A stretch of 64,000 bases of DNA from Georgenia soli (GTDB taxonomy: Bacteria > Actinomycetota > Actinomycetes > Actinomycetales > Actinomycetaceae). Positions within the stretch are counted from its first letter, which is position 1. Each line of letters opens with the position of its first letter. The translations under genes and the position numbers were made by a program. Location of the stretch: positions 11,162-75,161 of the forward strand of contig NZ_PDJI01000001.1 of the NCBI RefSeq assembly GCF_002563695.1. The letters run 5' to 3'. Positions 59,987 through 64,000 of the stretch are shown here, piece after piece. A model generated the notes under the pieces. The model saw nothing but the letters and a program-made list of their open reading frames with translations, searched no databases and had not been told where the DNA came from.

Positions 59987-61487
59987 GGACACGCGCACGG
60001 CGCGGCGCACCTACGGCAACTGGCGGCGGCCGACGTCGCCGGGCTTGATGGGGCTCGGTTCGATCGGGACGGTGCTGCTGCTCGGTGGCCTCGTGCTGGT
60101 GGTCATCACCGTGATGGTTGCCGGCCTGTGGCAGGCGGTCACGCTGTTCACGGTCATGGTCCTGGCCCTGGCGTTGCTGGTGGTGCGGGACCGGCACGGG
60201 CGGAGCCTGCTCTCGCGGATCGGTGCACGGACGGGGTGGTGGGCGGCGCGTTCGCGGGGTGCGCACCTGTACTCCTCGGGACCGCTGGGCCGGGCCCTGT
60301 GGGGCACGTTCCAGCTGCCGGGCCTGGTCGCGGCGACGCGCCTGTCGGAGCACACCGACTCCTACGGGCGCCGGTTCGCGCTGCTCTACACCCCGGCCAG
60401 CGGCCACTACTCCGTGGTTCTGGGCGCCGAGCCGGACGGCGCTGCCCTGGTCGACCAGGAGCAGATCGACGCCTGGGTGGCCGACTGGGGGCACTGGCTG
60501 GCGAACCTCGGGGACGAGCCGAGCCTCGAGGCCGCGTCGGTGACGATCGAGACCGCCCCGGACACCGGGACCCGGCTGCGCCGGGAGGTCATGACTCACA
60601 TGGACCCCAGCGCCCCGGAGTTCGCCCGCGCCATGCTCACTCAGGCGGTCGAGCGGTACCCGGCCGGCTCGTCGACGGTGAAGGCGTACGTGGCGCTGAC
60701 CTTCACCGCCGCTGCCCGGGCGGGAGCGAAGAAGCGCACTCCGGAGGAGATGGGGCACGACCTCGCGGCCCGCCTACCGGGCCTGACCCAGACGCTGTCG
60801 GCGACCGGTGCGGGGGCTTCGCACCCGCTCACGGCGCAGGAGCTGTGCGAGGCGATCCGGGGTCGCTTACGACCCGGCGGCCGCGACGTTGATCGACGAA
60901 GCGCACGCGGCGGGTGAGACGCCGGAGCTGTCGTGGCACGACGTCGGGCCGACGTACGCGGAGGCCACCTACGACGGGTACCTGCACGACTCGGCGGTCT
61001 CGGTGACCTGGGGGATGTCCACCGCACCGCGTGGGACGGTGCAGTCCGGGGTGCTGGCGAAGCTGCTGGCCCCGCACCGGGACATCGCCCGCAAGCGGGT
61101 CACCCTGCTGTACCGGCCGGTCGACGCGGCGCGGGCGGCCGCCATCGTCCGAGGGCCGACCTGCGGGCGGCGGAGTTCCGCGCGACCTCGAGCTCGAAGC
61201 CGGCGGCCCGCGACCTGCTCGCGACCCGGGCCGCGGCCGCGACCGCGAGCGAGGAGGCCGCCGGGGCGGGCCTGCTGAACTTCGGGATCCTCGTGACCGC
61301 CACGGTGCTCGACCCGGCCCGGGAGGAGGACGCCCGGGCGGCGATCGACAGCCTGTCGGCGACGGCACGGTTGCGGCTGCGCGTGCTGCGCGGGTCGCAG
61401 GACTCGGCCTTCGCCGGCGCGCTGCCGCTCGGGCTGGTCCTTCCCCGGCATCTGAAGGTCCCCGCCGAGATGAGGAACTACCTGTGA
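59964..61487 (+). pseudogene. SCO6880-like transfer protein with two frameshifts
   Basis: From ATG 59964 the frame gives an SCO6880-like protein (RRTYGNWRRPTSPGLMGLGSIGTV, helices at 27-47 and 50-72), but it stops at 60917. The expected sequence continues in the +1 frame from about 60862 (VAYDPAAATLIDEAHAAGE ... [18 protein letters not shown]) and returns to the first frame at about 61145 ([15 protein letters not shown] to EMRNYL at 61487). The two shifts cancel. Probably one gene of 508 codons, disrupted or misread. Confidence 0.75.
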
Positions 61488-63037
61488 AGCGCACCAAGAA
61501 CAGGAAGCAGACTGCGGCCAGGCCGCGGGTGATGCGGCCGGGCATGCGGGGCTGGCTGGGCCGCGGTCGCGGGGAGTCGTTCTACGTCCAGGCGGCCGAG
61601 GAGTGGCGCGGCACCTCGGTCCAGGTGTGCGGGCTGTGGCCGTTCGCCGTCGGGACGGGGACCCCGATGGTCGGGGTGCCGCTGGGCCGGCACGTCTACA
61701 CCGGGGCGACGCTGTGCTGCGACCCGATCTCCTGGTTCCAGCGGGCCAAGCTCATCTCCAACCCCTCGGCCTTCGTCCTGGGCAAGCCCGGGCTGGGCAA
61801 GTCGACCCTGGTGCGCCGCATGGCGACCGGGCTGGCCGGGTACGGGGTGATGCCGCTGGTCCTGGGGGATCTCAAGCCCGACTACGTCCGACCTCATCGA
61901 GGCGCTGGGTGGGCAGGTCATCACCCTGGGTCGCGGGCGCGGGCTACATCAACGTCCTCGACCCGGGCGAGGCGACCGGCGCCGCGGAGCGGCTGCGCGC
62001 GCGGGGGCTTCGGCAAGGAGGCCGCCCAGGTGCTCGCCGACGCCCACGGGCGCCGGCACACGATGGTCTCCGCGCTGGTGACGATCACCCGCGGGGCCCC
62101 GCCGACGGACCGGGAGGAGACGATCCTGGACCGGGCGCTGAAGGTCCTCGACGCCCGCCACGACGGGGTGCCCGTCCTGGGGGATCTGCTGCGCGTGATC
62201 CAGGACGGCCCCCAGGAGGTCCGGGCGGCGGCCCTGGACCGGGGGGACGACAGCCGGTACCAGGCCATCACCGAGAACCTCGAGGCCTCGCTCATCGGCC
62301 TGGTGGACGGCGGCCGGCTCGGGGAGACCTTCGCCCGCCCGACGACAAACCCGATGCGCCGGGACCGTCCGGTGGTCTACGACGTCTCCTCGATCGACGA
62401 CACCGACATGGACCTGCAGGCCGCGACCCTGCTGGCGTGCTGGTCGGCCGGGTTCGGCACGATCAACGTCGCCAACGCCCTGGCCGACGCCGGCCTGGAG
62501 CCGCGCCGGCACTACTTCGTCGTCCTGGACGAGCTCTGGCGCGCGCTGCGCGCCGGGCGGGGCATGGTCGACCGCGTCGACGCGCTCACCCGGGTTGAAC
62601 CGTCAGCGCGGGTGGGGTCGCGATGATCTCCCACACCATGTCTGACCTGCTCGCCCTGGCCCACGAGGAGGACCGGATGAAGGCCCGCGGCTTCGTCGAA
62701 CGGTCCGGCATGGTCATCTGCGGTGGCCTGCCCGGCGCGGAGATGCCCCAGCTGACCGCCGCGGTGCCCTTCTCCCGCGCCGAGCAGGACCTGCTCATCG
62801 GCTGGCAGGACCCGCCGACCTGGGACCCTGCCGCCGGGCAGGAGGCCGAGCCGCCGGGCCGGGGGAAGTTCCTCGTCAAGGTGGGCGGGCGGCCGGGCAT
62901 CCCGATCGACGTCCAGCTCACCGAGGTCGAGACCGGCATCCACGACACCAAACAAGCTCTGGCACACCGTCTCCCGCATCGCCGCCACGCCGAGCGGTGG
63001 CGAGCTCGTCGGAGCCGACCAGGGAGGCGTCGCATGA
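61484..63037 (+). pseudogene. VirB4/TraC-like conjugation ATPase with six one-base shifts
   Basis: Starts at GTG 61484, overlapping the previous stop. Walker [12 protein letters not shown] and Walker [13 protein letters not shown] are intact. Expected sequence switches frame at about 61871, 61936, 62006, 62594, 62610 and 62951, each equal to one extra base, so the frame is restored twice; the direct frame has a premature stop at 62626. The tail (ISHTMSDLLALAHEEDRMKARGF to GADQGGVA at 63037) is read in a different frame. Confidence 0.75.
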
Positions 63038-64000
63038 GCACTCCGAACAACCGCCGCCGCGACCCCGGCGGCCTGTCCGGCGAGGCGGTCCTGATCTGGA
63101 TCGGCATCACCTGGTGGTCCTGGTCGTCGGCGGCGCCTACGCCGCCGTGCACCTGGGCCACCGCATCGACGGCACCGGCACAGACGTTCCCGCGGACCCG
63201 TTCGGGGTGTTCTTCGGCCTGCTGTCCGGCGACGTCGCCTGGCCGGCCGCCGGCACCGCCGTCGCCGTCGACCTGGCCGTCGTTCTGGTCGCTCTCGCCG
63301 TGGGCGCTGTTCTGCTGGCCCGGAAGGTCACAGGCAGGCGCACCCGGGTGGACCGGACGGCGGCCTACCTAGGCCGGGGCAAGGACATCGAGGCCCTGAC
63401 CGGCACGCACGCCGCCGCGACCGCCGAGCGGCTCGGCGTCAAGGATGCGGTCGGAGTGCCGATCGGTCGTGCGCTGGGGAGCGGCGAGGAGCTCTTCGGG
63501 TCGTGGGAGGACATGCACATCGACATCTGGGGCCCGCGCACCGGCAAGACCACCTCCCGCGCCGTGCCCGATCCTCGACGCCCCCGGCGCCGTGCTGGTG
63601 ACCTCGAACAAGCGCGACGTCGTCGACGCCACCCGGGACGTGCGCGCCGCAACGGGGCCGGTGTGGGTCTTCGACCCCCAGGCCATCGCCCTCGAGGAAC
63701 CGGCCTGGTGGTGGAACCCGCTGTCCTACGTCACCGACGAGGTAAAGGCCGCTCGGCTGGCCGAGCACTTCGCTGCCGGCAGCCGCGACCCCGGCGCCCG
63801 CACGGACGCCTATTTCGACCCCGCCGGCCAGGACCTGCTCGCCGGCCTGCTCCTCGCGGCCGCCCTGGACGGCCGGCCGATCACCGACGTCTACACCTGG
63901 CTGACCCGGCCCACCGACGACACCGCCGTCGACATCCTCACCAGCCACGGTTACCGGATGGTGGCCGACCAGGTCGCCGGCGTCGTCAACGCCCCGGAGA
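63034..64000 (+). pseudogene. VirD4/TraG-like coupling protein, frameshifted and cut by window edge
   Basis: Starts at ATG 63034, overlapping the preceding stop. In the first frame STPNNRRRDPGGLSGEAVLIWIGIT, then after about 63113 the true frame continues VVLVVGGAYAAVHLGHR, with Walker A WGPRTGKTTS at about 63530-63556. After about 63570 it returns to the first frame: ILDAPGAVLVTSNKRDVVDATRD and WWWNPLSYV, running to the edge. It should bridge the relaxase complex to the secretion channel. Confidence 0.75.

Overview
The window is very GC-rich, with GTG/ATG starts, dense gene packing and many ATGA/TAATG overlaps. Actinobacterial hallmarks point to a high-GC Gram-positive host, probably a Micrococcales-like soil or degrader strain: mycoredoxin-like protein, SCO6880-type conjugation genes, LexA box of the TCGAAC-N4-GTTCGA type, and tripartite tyrosine-recombinase modules. 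No rRNA, tRNA or CRISPR array was seen. The mix of partition, AEP-primase replication, mobilisation and type IV secretion genes with cargo blocks of lower GC suggests a large conjugative plasmid or an ICE-like element.

Layout. 0-3 kb: a TRAP transporter, with the binding protein divergent from the two permease genes around a palindrome. 3.7-8 kb: a YhcG/DUF1016 nuclease, a secreted calcineurin-like phosphoesterase and two small genes. 8-11.6 kb: a three-gene recombination module (Zn-finger recombinase, HTH protein, tyrosine recombinase) with inverted repeats upstream, then a frameshifted RES-like gene. 11.7-25.4 kb: a catabolic island in which a 12-gene minus-strand run couples an ABC importer to three CaiB/BaiF CoA-transferases, a MaoC hydratase, an enoyl-CoA hydratase, an FAD oxidoreductase, a DapA-family lyase, an aldehyde dehydrogenase and a ferredoxin. 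An SDR and a divergent GntR regulator sit beside it. The same GTAT-N5-ATAC palindrome occurs upstream of both promoters.

25.6-30.3 kb: a decayed MFS transporter carrying a (GAC)15 microsatellite, then a mobilisation module (coiled-coil protein, relaxase, MobC, candidate oriT) ending in a clear terminator. 30.3-37.1 kb: an ATP-dependent DNA ligase and a threonate/tetronate utilisation operon (LtnD-like dehydrogenase, YhfZ-like regulator, MFS importer, four-carbon sugar-acid kinase, PdxA2). 37.1-38.5 kb: a frameshifted TetR gene and a serine resolvase with recognisable res half-sites. 38.5-43.3 kb: a defence-like island. It holds an operon of a ThsB-like TIR protein and a HIT domain fused to transmembrane helices, with a DUF6338-like membrane protein and a small acidic protein upstream, followed by a GIY-YIG restriction enzyme, a cytosine methyltransferase and a Vsr nuclease.

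43.3-49.5 kb: a partition region with a coiled-coil Zn protein, a repeat-rich presumed origin/centromere stretch and ParA plus a ParB-like protein flanked by near-identical 16-bp sites. It continues with unknown genes, one of them behind a near-perfect LexA box. 49.8-64 kb: a primase-type replication protein and the conjugation apparatus. The minus-strand run is HTH, lipoprotein, transglycosylase-M23 hydrolase, ParA-like ATPase and a small DNA-binding protein. The plus-strand run is DUF6668-like, pilin-like, VirB8-like, VirB6-like, SCO6880-like, VirB4-like and VirD4-like. The last three genes contain about ten single-base frameshifts within 2.8 kb, so the transfer machinery is either decaying or the sequence there is unreliable.
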